Part shown: one piece after another, positions 27,009 through 36,565 of the stretch
How positions within the stretch are numbered: position 1 is the first letter of the stretch
Layout: each line of letters begins with the position of its first letter
Source: Modicisalibacter sp049808615
GTDB lineage: Bacteria > Pseudomonadota > Gammaproteobacteria > Pseudomonadales > Halomonadaceae
NCBI RefSeq assembly: GCF_049808615.1
Contig: NZ_JBNCAN010000006.1
Coordinates: 118,275-182,274 of the forward strand
Reading direction: 5' to 3'
DNA: 64,000 nucleotides
Made by a program: the position numbers and the translations under genes
The notes under the pieces: model-generated
Database searches by the model: none
Seen by the model: the letters and a program-made list of their open reading frames with translations, nothing else
What the model was told of the DNA's origin: nothing

Positions 27009-29012
27009 ATGCTTAGCAAGATCATCCCCGAGCTCGGTCATTTCGCGCTGATTCTGGCGCTACTCATGGCCTTGATTCAGGCCGCGGTGCCACTAGCCGG
27101 CACGCTGACTCGCCGCCCGCTCTGGATGGCCTTTGCCAAGCCACTGGCCGGTGGACAGTTTCTGTTTTTGGCGATCGCGTATGTATGTCTGACCACGAGC
27201 TTTCTGCTCGACGATTTCAGTGTGGCTTATGTGGCCAACAACTCCAATTCAATGCTGCCCTGGTATTACAAGGCCACTGCCGTGTGGGGCAGTCATGAAG
27301 GCTCGGTGCTGCTGTGGAGTCTGATGCTGGGCGGCTGGGGTTTCGCGGTCAGCCAGTTTTCAAGCCAGTTGCCCCGGGACATGGTGGCGCGAGTATTGTC
27401 GGTGATGGGTATGGTCTGCGTCGGCTTCCTGCTGTTCGTGCTGATTACCTCCAACCCCTTCGAGCGCTTGCTGCCCAACATGCCGCAGGACGGCGCCGAT
27501 CTCAATCCACTGCTTCAGGACTTCGGTCTGGTCATCCACCCACCCATGCTCTACATGGGGTATGTCGGTTTCTCGGTGGTCTTCGCCTTTGCCATCGCCG
27601 GCCTGATCGGCGGCCGTCTGGATGCGGCCTGGACTCGCTGGGCGCGGCCCTGGACCAACATCGCCTGGGCCTTTCTCACCGTGGGCATCGCCTTGGGCAG
27701 CTGGTGGGCCTATTACGAGCTTGGCTGGGGCGGCTGGTGGTTCTGGGACCCGGTGGAAAACGCCTCCTTGCTGCCCTGGCTGGCGGGCACCGCCTTGATT
27801 CATTCCCTGGCGGTGACGGAGAAGCGCGGCAGTTTCAAGAGCTGGACGGTACTGCTGGCCATTACCACCTTCTCGTTGTCCCTGCTGGGCACCTTCCTGG
27901 TGCGTTCCGGGGTGCTGACCTCGGTGCACGCCTTCGCCAACGATCCGGCCCGGGGCACCTTTATCCTGGTACTGCTTGGGCTGACGGTCGGACTTTCGTT
28001 GCTTGTCTTCGCGCTGCGCGCGCCACGGGTCAGCCATAGCGTCGGATTCACCTGGCTATCCCGGGATGCGCTGCTGCTGATCAACAACATTCTGTTGATT
28101 GTCATGACCGTGACCGTATTGCTGGGCACGGTCTACCCGTTGCTGCTCGATGCCCTGGGGCTGGGCAAGATCAGCGTCGGTCCGCCATATTTCAATGCGC
28201 TGTTCGTGCCCCTCACCGGGCTGCTGTGCGTTTTCATGGGGCTAGGACCTTCATCGCGCTGGAAGCAGATGAGTGGACGCGAGCTATTCAAGCGCCTGAT
28301 GGGTGCCGGCATCGCGGCGCTGGTGATCGGCGTGATGACACCGCTGCTCTACGGCGGGGAGTGGAACCTGTGGGTATCGCTGGGACTGGTGATGGCGCTA
28401 TGGATCGTTCTATCCTTGGGCCGCGATCTTTTCGACAAGCTGCGTAACGCCTCCTCCCTTGCTGTCGGCTTCAAACGCCTGTCACCGGCCTATTGGGGCA
28501 TGGTGGTGGGGCATCTGGGGCTGGCGGTGACCATCATCGGCGTGACCATGGTGTCGAACTACAATATCGAGCGCAATATCCGCCTGAACGTAGGCGAAAG
28601 CGCCGAGATCGCCGGCTATACCTTCACCATGCAGGGGTTGCGGGAGCGCCGGGGACCCAACTACATCGCCGATACCGCCACCATCGATGTCAGCCGCGAC
28701 GGTGAGCACCGCTTCACCATGCATCCGGAAAAACGTCTCTATCTGGCCCGGGGCATGCCGATGACCGACGTGGCGCTGCGCCCTGGTTTGCTGCGGGATC
28801 TCTATGTCGCCATGGGCGAGGATCTGGGCGACGGTTCCTGGGCGCTACGGGTTCAGTTCAAGCCGTTCGTGCGCTGGCTATGGCTGGGGGCGTTGCTCAT
28901 GGCCATGGGCGGTATGCTGGCGGTGGTCGATAAGCGCTATCGGCGGGTAAAGCGTCGGGCGGAACAAACACGAACGGCGAATCAGGCAGGCTTCGAGGAG
29001 GCGCGAGCATGA
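27009..29012 (+). CDS. ccmF: Cytochrome c-type biogenesis protein CcmF
   Basis: CcmF is the heme lyase core that attaches heme to apocytochrome c. The 667-residue polytopic protein has the WWD domain GWGGWWFWDPVENASLLPWL (about residues 238-257), ..HPPMLYMGYVGFSVVFAFA, and a large periplasmic domain near the C-terminus before the last membrane helix. The last four bases overlap the ccmG start (ATGA). Confidence 0.97.
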   Translation: MLSKIIPELGHFALILALLMALIQAAVPLAGTLTRRPLWMAFAKPLAGGQFLFLAIAYVCLTTSFLLDDFSVAYVANNSNSMLPWYYKATAVWGSHEGSVLLWSLMLGGWGFAVSQFSSQLPRDMVARVLSVMGMVCVGFLLFVLITSNPFERLLPNMPQDGADLNPLLQDFGLVIHPPMLYMGYVGFSVVFAFAIAGLIGGRLDAAWTRWARPWTNIAWAFLTVGIALGSWWAYYELGWGGWWFWDPVENASLLPWLAGTALIHSLAVTEKRGSFKSWTVLLAITTFSLSLLGTFLVRSGVLTSVHAFANDPARGTFILVLLGLTVGLSLLVFALRAPRVSHSVGFTWLSRDALLLINNILLIVMTVTVLLGTVYPLLLDALGLGKISVGPPYFNALFVPLTGLLCVFMGLGPSSRWKQMSGRELFKRLMGAGIAALVIGVMTPLLYGGEWNLWVSLGLVMALWIVLSLGRDLFDKLRNASSLAVGFKRLSPAYWGMVVGHLGLAVTIIGVTMVSNYNIERNIRLNVGESAEIAGYTFTMQGLRERRGPNYIADTATIDVSRDGEHRFTMHPEKRLYLARGMPMTDVALRPGLLRDLYVAMGEDLGDGSWALRVQFKPFVRWLWLGALLMAMGGMLAVVDKRYRRVKRRAEQTRTANQAGFEEARA

Positions 29013-29542
29013 AGCGCCGCTTGTTGTTGCTGATTCCGTTACTGCTGTTCATTGTGCTTGGCGTGTTTCTCTATCAGGGGCTGGCATTGAACCCTAGTGC
29101 GCGGGATTCGGCGCTGCTGGCCCGGGAGTTCCCGCCCTTTGAGCTTTCGACCCTGGAGGATTCCGAGAAGCAGGTCGATGAATCCCTGCTGAAGGGCGAG
29201 GTAACGCTGGTCAATGTGTGGGGTGAGTGGTGCCCGACCTGTAAGCAGGAGATGCCACAATTGCTGGCACTGGAAGAGCGCGGCATTCGCTTGGTGGGTG
29301 TCGATTACAAGGATACCCGGGCCAAGGGGCGTGAATTCCTCGAGGAGTTTGGCAATCCCTTCGAGGTCAATGTCTTCGACGCAGAGGGAACCTTGGGCTT
29401 CGATCTTGGCGTCTATGGCGCCCCGGAGACGTTTCTTGTCGATGCGGACGGTATCATCCGCTATCACCATACCGGGTACATCACACCCGAGGATGTCGAA
29501 CAGACGATCGTGCCGGAGGTGGAAAAATGGCGTACCGATTGA
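29009..29542 (+). CDS. ccmG: Thiol:disulfide interchange protein CcmG (DsbE)
   Basis: A membrane-anchored periplasmic thioredoxin that reduces apocytochrome c cysteines before heme attachment. The 177 residues begin with a signal anchor (residues 4-24), then the thioredoxin fold with NVWGEWCPTCKQEMPQL (WCPTC active site) and the cis-Pro region YGAPETFLVD. The conserved Glu in GVYGAPET marks the CcmG branch. It overlaps both ccmF (4 bases) and ccmH (16 bases). Confidence 0.96.
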   Translation: MKRRLLLLIPLLLFIVLGVFLYQGLALNPSARDSALLAREFPPFELSTLEDSEKQVDESLLKGEVTLVNVWGEWCPTCKQEMPQLLALEERGIRLVGVDYKDTRAKGREFLEEFGNPFEVNVFDAEGTLGFDLGVYGAPETFLVDADGIIRYHHTGYITPEDVEQTIVPEVEKWRTD

Positions 29543-30000
29543 TCCAAGTCCTGGCGTTATTGCTTTGTCTATCGTGGACCGCCACGACCCTGGCCGCCAT
29601 CGAAGTACGGGAGTTCGAAAACCCGGTCCTTAAGCAGCGCTACGAGTCTCTTAACGGTTCCCTACGTTGCCCCAAGTGTCAGAACCAGGCCATCGGTGAT
29701 TCCGACTCCCCCATCGCCGGGGACATGCGCGAACGGGTCTACCAATTGCTGCGGGACGGTCGCTCCGATCGTGAGATCCAGGACTACATGATCGATCGCT
29801 TCGGCGACTACGTGCTCTACAATCCACGTTTGTCCGGCCGCACCTGGCTGTTATGGGGGCTTCCTGCCGGACTGGTCGTGCTCGGCGGTGTGATCATTGG
29901 TTTCATCGTGCGAGCGCGGCGGCGCTCCGCCAATCATGCGCTCAGTGCTGCCGAGCGGGAGCGTCTCAATGCGCTGGTCAATCGTGAGAGGGCTGAATGA
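29527..30000 (+). CDS. ccmH: Cytochrome c-type biogenesis protein CcmH
   Basis: A periplasmic thioredoxin-like subunit that presents apocytochrome c to CcmF. The 157 residues comprise a signal peptide (about 1-20), the RCPKCQNQ motif (redox CxxC), DMRERVYQLLRDGRSDREIQDYMIDRFGDYVLY, and one C-terminal membrane segment (LWGLPAGLVVLGGVIIGFIV). It is the short CcmH form, with CcmI as a separate protein downstream. Confidence 0.96.
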   Translation: MAYRLIQVLALLLCLSWTATTLAAIEVREFENPVLKQRYESLNGSLRCPKCQNQAIGDSDSPIAGDMRERVYQLLRDGRSDREIQDYMIDRFGDYVLYNPRLSGRTWLLWGLPAGLVVLGGVIIGFIVRARRRSANHALSAAERERLNALVNRERAE

Positions 30001-31244
30001 ATCTGCTGTGGATAGCGCTGGGGGTATTATTGCTCCCGGCATTATGGATACTCGCCTGGCCACTCAAGCGTGCCCGAGCGGTTCATGCGGCTCAGCACGC
30101 TTACGAGGCCGAAGAGAGTAACGACGCACAGAACGTGGCGGTTTATCAGCGCCGACTGGCGTCCCTGGAGCAGGCTCATTCCCGGGGCGAGATAGATGCC
30201 AAGCGCTTCGAGGAAAGTCGCCTGGAACTCGATCGCAGTCTGCTCGAGGACACCGAAGCGCAGCGTCGTTCACCGCTCAAGACCGCCACGGCTGGGCGTT
30301 GGATGGTGTTGTTGGCAATGATCGCGGTGGTGGTCATCAGTCTGCTGTGGTATCAGCAGGAGGGAGCTCAGGATGATCTGGCCCTTTATGCCATTCAGCG
30401 CGACGTGATGAGCGCCCCGGATGGCTCGGTGAAGATGCTGATCGAGCGCCTGGAGACCCAGATCGATCAGCAACCGGACAATCCCAAACTGTGGGTGGCG
30501 CTGTTTCCGCTCTATCGTGACAGCGGTCAGTTCGATGAGGCAATCGATGCCCTCGAGCGACTCATCGTGTTGGAAGGACGGCGTGTCGAGTTGCTGGCGC
30601 AGCTGACGCAAATGAAATTCTTCGCCGCCGATCGAACGCTGACCGATGAGGTCCAGAACCTGGCCGATGAAGTACTTGCCAAGGACCCACGTCAGCCGAC
30701 GGTGCTTGGCTTGCTGGGCATCGAAGCCTTCGAGCACGGTCGTTACGAGCAGGCCATCGCCCATTGGCGCAAGGCCATCGCCGGTTTCGATGACGAGGAA
30801 GCGGCACAGGTACTGCGCAACGGTATCGCCATCGCCCAGCAGCGCCTGGGCATCACGCCGGAGCGCGCAAGTGCCGCGACTAGCGCCGGAGAGGGGCCAT
30901 CGCTTGCGGTCAAGGTCAGCCTTGACGATGCGCTCAAGGATCAAGCCGCACCGGGGGATACGGTGTTCGTGGTGGCGCGGGATAGCGCCGGTGAACTGCC
31001 ACCCTTGGCGCTGGAGCGCGCCACGGTCGCTGACCTGCCCCTTGAAGTCACCCTCGACGACAGCGATGCCATGGCCCCCAGCGCGCGCCTTTCCCAGGTC
31101 GATGAGGTGCAGCTGACGGTGCGTGTTTCAGCCTCGGGGCAGGCTATGCCGCAACCGGGGGATCTGGCCGGTCAGGCAGGGCCCATCCAACTGGATGGCC
31201 AGAATGAGACGGTCGACATCCTCATTGATCGGGTCGTAGATTGA
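29997..31244 (+). CDS. ccmI: Cytochrome c maturation protein CcmI (TPR chaperone)
   Basis: CcmI binds the C-terminus of apocytochrome c. The 415-residue protein begins with a membrane segment (about residues 3-22), a charged region with YQRRLASLEQAHSRGEID.RFEESRLELDRSLL, a second membrane segment (MVLLAMIAVVVISLLWY), then TPR-like helices (LIERLETQIDQQPDNPKLWVALFPLYRDSGQFDEAIDALERL) and a C-terminal beta-rich domain. It overlaps ccmH by four bases and ends the ccm operon. smc starts four bases later. Confidence 0.93.
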   Translation: MNLLWIALGVLLLPALWILAWPLKRARAVHAAQHAYEAEESNDAQNVAVYQRRLASLEQAHSRGEIDAKRFEESRLELDRSLLEDTEAQRRSPLKTATAGRWMVLLAMIAVVVISLLWYQQEGAQDDLALYAIQRDVMSAPDGSVKMLIERLETQIDQQPDNPKLWVALFPLYRDSGQFDEAIDALERLIVLEGRRVELLAQLTQMKFFAADRTLTDEVQNLADEVLAKDPRQPTVLGLLGIEAFEHGRYEQAIAHWRKAIAGFDDEEAAQVLRNGIAIAQQRLGITPERASAATSAGEGPSLAVKVSLDDALKDQAAPGDTVFVVARDSAGELPPLALERATVADLPLEVTLDDSDAMAPSARLSQVDEVQLTVRVSASGQAMPQPGDLAGQAGPIQLDGQNETVDILIDRVVD

Positions 31245-31248
31245 ACCC

Positions 31249-34200
31249 ATGCGTTTGACGTCGATCCGGCTTGCCGGTTTCAAGTCCTTTGTCGATCCCA
31301 TGACGGTCCCCTTCGATGGCAACATGACCGCCATCGTCGGTCCCAACGGCTGCGGCAAGTCCAACGTCATCGACGCCGTACGCTGGGTGATGGGTGAATC
31401 CTCGGCCAAGACCCTGCGCGGCGAGTCGATGACGGATGTCATCTTCAATGGCTCCACCGGGCGCAAGCCGGTGGGCCAGGCCTCCATCGAGCTGTTCTTC
31501 GACAACCGCGACGGCAGCATGGGGGGGGCCTACGCGCAATACGCCGAAATTGCGGTCAAGCGGGTGGTGACTCGCGACAGCCAATCGAGCTATTTCTTCA
31601 ACAATCAGAAATGTCGCCGTCGCGATATCGCCGATCTGTTCCTGGGCACCGGTCTGGGTCCGCGCTCCTATGCGATCATTGGTCAGGGAATGATCTCGCG
31701 CTTGATCGAGGCACGCCCGGAAGAGTTGCGCTCGACCCTCGAAGAAGCCGCCGGCATCTCCAAGTACAAGGAACGCCGCCGCGAGACCGAAAATCGCATG
31801 CGTCGCACCCAGGAAAATCTCGAGCGTCTCGACGACATTCGCGAAGAGCTCGACAAGCAGCTCGAACGCTTGAAGCGCCAGGCCGAGGCGGCACGACGCT
31901 ACCAAACCCTGAAAAGAGAAGAGCACCGGCTCAAGGGCGAGCTTGCACTGTTGCGTGGTCGGGGACTAAGAGCGCAGCAGGGTGAACAGGAAAGTCGTGT
32001 GCGCGAACTGGAAACCCAGGTCGAGCGCGAAATTCTGGGCAGCCGACAGTGCGAGCGCCAGCTCGAGGAATCGCGCCAGGAACATGACCGGCTGGCGGAA
32101 CAGCTCGAGACCCATCAGGCGCGCTTCTACGAGACCGGTGCCGCCATCGCGCGTCTCGAGCAGCATCTGGAGCATGCCAGAAGCCAGGAGCAGCGTCTTG
32201 CCCGGGAACTGGAGTCGGCGCGGCGCGAACTAAGCGAACTCGATCGTTTGGGCGAAGAGGACGATGCCCGGCTTGTCAGTCTCGATGAGCGCCTTGAAGC
32301 GCTTGAACCCGAGCAGGAAGAGACCGCCGATACCCTGGCGGAACTCGATGCCGCACTGGAAGAGGCCGAACAGGCGTTTGAGGAAGCTCGGGAGCGTTGG
32401 GAAACCTTCAGCGAGCAGGACCGCGAGACAAGCCGCGAGGCGGAGCGGGCCCAGGACAACGTGCGCCATCTTGAACAGCAGCTACAATCTCTGACGGATG
32501 ATAGTCTGCGTCGTCGCCAGCAATATGATGAATTGCCGGAACAGAGCGAGCTGCGCGAGCGCCGCGAAGAACTTGGCGAGCAGTTGGCCGAGATCGATCT
32601 GCAACTCGAGGAGATTGAAGTACGTCGCGAAATGTTGCAATCCGAGCGCGGCGAGACCCGCGAGAGGTTGGTAGACGCCGAAGCGGCCCGCGAAGCGGCC
32701 CGCCAGCAGCGTAGCCAGTTGCAGGGAGAGCTGGCCTCACTGGAGGCGCTACTCGCGGCGAGCCTGAGCGACGGCGGCCATGCGCTTGATACGCTGCTCG
32801 AACGACATGGGTTGGCATCGACGCCGCGGCTGGCCGAACGAATGCGTGTCGACCCGGCCTGGGAACAGATGGTGTCCTGGGTATTGGGCCCTTGGCTCAA
32901 TGCACGCCTTGTCCCGGAGTTGCAGCGTCAGGTGCTCGCGGATTCACTGGGCGGTGATGAACTGGCACTGCTCACCGATGCGGAGCATCCGGCGCCCGCC
33001 CTCAGCCTGGCCGCTCAGGTCGATGGTGCCGGAGCTGCCGGTCGGCTACTGGCCACTATCCATTGCGCCGATAGCCACGCCGAGGCCTGGACGCGTCTTG
33101 AGACGCTGGCACCGGGCGAGAGCGTAATGACTGCGGATGGCCTCTGGCTGGGCCAAGGCTGGGCTCGTCGCCATGGTACTGGCGACAATGCCGATAGCGT
33201 CATGACCCAACAGCGGCGCCGCGATGAGGTCATGCATGCTCTCGAGAGCGCCATGAGTGGGCTCGATGAACACGAGCGTCAACTGACAGACGCCCAGGCC
33301 CGTGAGTCTGATATCGAGGCCTCCCTCGAACAATGCCGGGGCGACGAGCGGAATCGCCAGCAGCAGCGTCAGCAACTGGCCTTGCAGGAAGCCAATCTTG
33401 CGTCGCGACTGGAGCATGTCGATGCACGCCGCCGCGATCTCGATGCAGAGCTTCAGGACATCGACAAACGCCATGAAGCATGCGCCCGGGAGCTGGAGCA
33501 GGCTCGGGAGCGTTGGCAGCGGGCGATGACGGCGCTCGAGCAGAGCAGCCAAGGGCGCGAGGATCTCGAGCGAGAGCGCCGCGAGACGCAAGAGGCTCTT
33601 GCCAGCCTGCGGGCTCGGCAGCGCCCCCTGCAGGAGCGGGGGCAGCAACTGGCGCTGGAGTACCAGCGTCTGACCACGGAGCGTAACGGCCTCGTTCAAC
33701 AGAGTGGCCGCAGCAACGAAACGCGCACGCGCCTCGAAGAGAAGTGCGCCGAGCTCGAGGAGCAGCGCGAGGTACTGCGTGAGCCCGAAGAGGAAAGCCG
33801 GGAGCAGCTCGATGAACTCCTGCATCGACGCTCGAAGGAAGAGCAGGCGCTCACCGCCTGTCGCGACGAGGCGCAACAACTTGCCGAGCGCCTGCGTGAA
33901 ACCGAAATTGCGCGTCAGCAGCACGAACGCAACCTGGAAGGTATCCGTAGTCGGCTCGAGGAAGCGCGCATGCAGGTTCAGGCGCTCAGGCTCAAGGCCG
34001 ACGGTCAGGACGAGGCCCTGGGCGAGCTAGGACTCGATGCCCAGGAACTCGAGTCGTCCCTCGATCCCAACGCTACCGAGTCGGCCTGGCAAACGCGCCT
34101 TGAAGACGCCGGCGACAAGCTGCGGCGTCTGGGGGCCATCAACCTTGCAGCAATTGAGGAATATGACCAGCAGGCGGAGCGTCGGAACTATCTCGAGGGT

Positions 34201-34743
34201 CAACATGCTGAACTGAGCGAAGCGCTGGAGACACTGGACCGGGCCATTCGCAAGATCGATCAGGAAACGCGGACACGTTTCAAGCAGACATTCGATCAGG
34301 TCAACCAGGGGTTTTCGCACCTTTTTCCCAAGGTCTTTGGTGGTGGTAGCGCATGGTTGACGCTGACCGGGGAGGACTTGCTGGAAACCGGTGTGGCGAT
34401 AATGGCCCGACCGCCGGGTAAGAAGAACAGCACCATTCATCTGCTTTCCGGAGGCGAAAAGGCGCTGACTGCCTTGGCGTTGGTCTTCGCGATCTTCCAA
34501 CTCAATCCGGCGCCTTTCTGCATGCTTGATGAAGTGGATGCACCCTTGGATGATGCCAATGTCGGTCGTTATGCGGCACTGGTGAAGGATATGTCAGATT
34601 CTGTACAATTCATCTATATCACGCATAATAAGATCGCTATGGAAGCTGCGGATCGATTGATGGGCGTGACCATGCAGGAGCCAGGCGTTTCGCGTCTTGT
34701 GTCGGTGGGTGTCGAAGAAGCGGCGGCCTTGGCAGAAGCATAG
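31249..34743 (+). CDS. smc: Chromosome segregation SMC protein
   Basis: A 1164-residue structural maintenance of chromosomes ATPase. The N-terminal head has Walker A GPNGCGKSNVIDAVRW; two long coiled coils rich in Glu/Arg/Leu flank a hinge (about residues 505-650); the C-terminal head has the signature HLLSGGEKALTALALVFAIF and Walker B PFCMLDEVDAPLDD. Its presence instead of MukB is consistent with Pseudomonas-like gammaproteobacteria. It follows ccmI by only four bases, and zipA and ligA follow in the same direction, the order known from pseudomonads. Confidence 0.97.
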   Translation: MRLTSIRLAGFKSFVDPMTVPFDGNMTAIVGPNGCGKSNVIDAVRWVMGESSAKTLRGESMTDVIFNGSTGRKPVGQASIELFFDNRDGSMGGAYAQYAEIAVKRVVTRDSQSSYFFNNQKCRRRDIADLFLGTGLGPRSYAIIGQGMISRLIEARPEELRSTLEEAAGISKYKERRRETENRMRRTQENLERLDDIREELDKQLERLKRQAEAARRYQTLKREEHRLKGELALLRGRGLRAQQGEQESRVRELETQVEREILGSRQCERQLEESRQEHDRLAEQLETHQARFYETGAAIARLEQHLEHARSQEQRLARELESARRELSELDRLGEEDDARLVSLDERLEALEPEQEETADTLAELDAALEEAEQAFEEARERWETFSEQDRETSREAERAQDNVRHLEQQLQSLTDDSLRRRQQYDELPEQSELRERREELGEQLAEIDLQLEEIEVRREMLQSERGETRERLVDAEAAREAARQQRSQLQGELASLEALLAASLSDGGHALDTLLERHGLASTPRLAERMRVDPAWEQMVSWVLGPWLNARLVPELQRQVLADSLGGDELALLTDAEHPAPALSLAAQVDGAGAAGRLLATIHCADSHAEAWTRLETLAPGESVMTADGLWLGQGWARRHGTGDNADSVMTQQRRRDEVMHALESAMSGLDEHERQLTDAQARESDIEASLEQCRGDERNRQQQRQQLALQEANLASRLEHVDARRRDLDAELQDIDKRHEACARELEQARERWQRAMTALEQSSQGREDLERERRETQEALASLRARQRPLQERGQQLALEYQRLTTERNGLVQQSGRSNETRTRLEEKCAELEEQREVLREPEEESREQLDELLHRRSKEEQALTACRDEAQQLAERLRETEIARQQHERNLEGIRSRLEEARMQVQALRLKADGQDEALGELGLDAQELESSLDPNATESAWQTRLEDAGDKLRRLGAINLAAIEEYDQQAERRNYLEGQHAELSEALETLDRAIRKIDQETRTRFKQTFDQVNQGFSHLFPKVFGGGSAWLTLTGEDLLETGVAIMARPPGKKNSTIHLLSGGEKALTALALVFAIFQLNPAPFCMLDEVDAPLDDANVGRYAALVKDMSDSVQFIYITHNKIAMEAADRLMGVTMQEPGVSRLVSVGVEEAAALAEA

Positions 34744-34760
34744 AAAACTTGCACAAAAAG

Positions 34761-34787
34761 GCTAAAAGGGTTAACAACGCTTTTAGC
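34761..34787. repeat. Inverted repeat downstream of smc
   Basis: GCTAAAAG (34761-34768) pairs with CTTTTAGC (34780-34787) around an 11-base loop, 18 bases after the smc stop. There is no T-tract, so termination is uncertain. Confidence 0.35.
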
Positions 34788-34938
34788 GATAGGGTTGGGG
34801 ACAAATGAAGGGCGATTGCGTCGGGCCAAAGAAAAACTTGACATTTAAAAAAACTAGCCCATTTTCTCGGCAATCGCGTTATGCTATCGGACACATAAAT
34901 CATAGGCATGGCGCCTTAGCAAACAGGCAAGACGATCC

Positions 34939-36441
34939 ATGGAACTAAGAGAGTGGTTGATTATCCTGGGGCTGGTACTCGTGACCATCATCGTCGTCGA
35001 TGGTGTGCGTCGCTTGCAGCGTCAACGCAAAGTGCCCCGGCTCGATCACGCCGAACGACGTGAGGAACGCGAAGACGGCACTGCGGTCAGCCAGGCCGAA
35101 GCAGATCCCGAGGCCGCCGCGCGTGCTGCCGAGGTCAACTGGGAGTTGCCCAACGGCGGCGCCCGGGTGGTCAAGCCGGCGACTCAACCGACGGTCGCAC
35201 CCAAGCCCAAGCTTCAGCGCCAGGAGCACCCTGGACCGTCAAAGGTCTTTTCACGCATGGCCCAGGAACAGGAACAAGAACAGGCACAGGAAAAGCCGTC
35301 CACACGTTCTGCTCCGCCCTTGCGCGCCGCTCACAAGACTCACTCACGGCCCACACCACAACCGGCCGAGTCTGAACAGGCCGAGGCGCCACGCTCCGCA
35401 TCTCGCGCCGAGTCCGAGCAGCAAGGCGAAGCACGTTCTGCGACGCGTCCGATTGCGACAGACGATACTCCGCAAAAACAGGCGCAGCCTCAGCCGAGCC
35501 GTCCCACCTACGAGACGTTTTCATCCGTCGGTGAGGAGTCCGAGCAAAGCACCTTCAGCCGAGCCGGCATGGCTGCAGCGCTGCGTAGTGGAGGCCAGCG
35601 CGTCTCACAATCGATGCAGCGAATGTCGTCGGCGTTTCAGCGTCATGACGAACCGTCGTCGCCGCATCGCGAACCTTCGCTAGGAGCCACTGCGGATTTT
35701 GCGGCGGAGGCGCCTGAACGTCCCAGCGACGTGCACAGCGATATTTCACCGGTCGAGGACGATCGCCAGAGCGTCGCCGCAGCTGACGCTGGCGGTCCGC
35801 AGGCTGAGTTCGAAAACGAATTTTCCGACCCGGCTCGATCCGACTGCGAACCAGCTGCCGTGCATCAGGCCGACGACGCCACCTCGATGGACGCGTCAGA
35901 GGATGAGCGCATAGCGTCACATCCGGTCTCGCATCCCGTCGTTGAAAAGGCACGGCGGCATCATGTCAGTGCTCAGCGTGCCCGGGAGAGCCTGGCTCAT
36001 GCCGAAGAGATCATTGTCATCAGCGTGATGGCGCGTAACGAGGAAGGCTTTGCGGGCCCAGATCTGCTTAATCTGATGCTGGCCTGCGGGTTGCGTTACA
36101 GTGAGATGGGTATCTTCCTGCGTCATGAGACGGAAGAGCCTGATAGTGAGTTGCAGTTCGCCATGGTCGATGTGATCAAGCCGGGGGTTTTCGACCTCGA
36201 GACCATGGATGATTTTGCCACGCCGGGCGTGACTTTCCTGATGCCGCTGCCCGCGGCCATGGACGCCGCTGCCGCTTTCGAGGCGATGGTGGAAACCGCC
36301 ATGGTGCTGGTGCGCAACTTGGGCGGTGAGTTGAAGGACGAGAACCGTAGCGTCATGACCGCACAAACCGTCGAATTTGCGCGGCAGCGCGTGCAGGAAT
36401 TCGGTCGTCGGCACCGGTTGCATCGTTATCAGGCCAACTGA
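34939..36441 (+). CDS. zipA: Cell division protein ZipA
   Basis: ZipA anchors FtsZ to the inner membrane during division. The 500-residue protein has the expected plan: an N-terminal membrane anchor (LREWLIILGLVLVTIIVVDGVRR), a long polar linker rich in Pro, Gln, Glu, Ala and Ser (about residues 60-330), and a C-terminal FtsZ-binding domain beginning near AHAEEIIVISVMARNEEGFAGPDLL and ending with RQRVQEFGRRHRLHRYQ. It is longer than the E. coli protein because of the linker. smc-zipA-ligA is a conserved order. Confidence 0.95.
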   Translation: MELREWLIILGLVLVTIIVVDGVRRLQRQRKVPRLDHAERREEREDGTAVSQAEADPEAAARAAEVNWELPNGGARVVKPATQPTVAPKPKLQRQEHPGPSKVFSRMAQEQEQEQAQEKPSTRSAPPLRAAHKTHSRPTPQPAESEQAEAPRSASRAESEQQGEARSATRPIATDDTPQKQAQPQPSRPTYETFSSVGEESEQSTFSRAGMAAALRSGGQRVSQSMQRMSSAFQRHDEPSSPHREPSLGATADFAAEAPERPSDVHSDISPVEDDRQSVAAADAGGPQAEFENEFSDPARSDCEPAAVHQADDATSMDASEDERIASHPVSHPVVEKARRHHVSAQRARESLAHAEEIIVISVMARNEEGFAGPDLLNLMLACGLRYSEMGIFLRHETEEPDSELQFAMVDVIKPGVFDLETMDDFATPGVTFLMPLPAAMDAAAAFEAMVETAMVLVRNLGGELKDENRSVMTAQTVEFARQRVQEFGRRHRLHRYQAN

Positions 36442-36474
36442 TTCTCTTAACTGGATTTTCTTGGATGTTGCATC

Positions 36475-36505
36475 GACGGGGCCGTTAAGGCCCCGTCTTC
36501 TTTTG
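36475..36505 (+). terminator. Rho-independent terminator after zipA
   Basis: GACGGGGCC, loop GTTAA, GGCCCCGTC, then TTCTTTT. A strong 9-bp stem, 34 bases after the zipA stop and before ligA, so ligA probably has its own promoter or relies on read-through. Confidence 0.88.
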
Positions 36506-36565
36506 CGACGATCCTACGGCCCGCCTTACAATGCGGTTTTTGCCGCTTCGAGACCCGCGACTCGC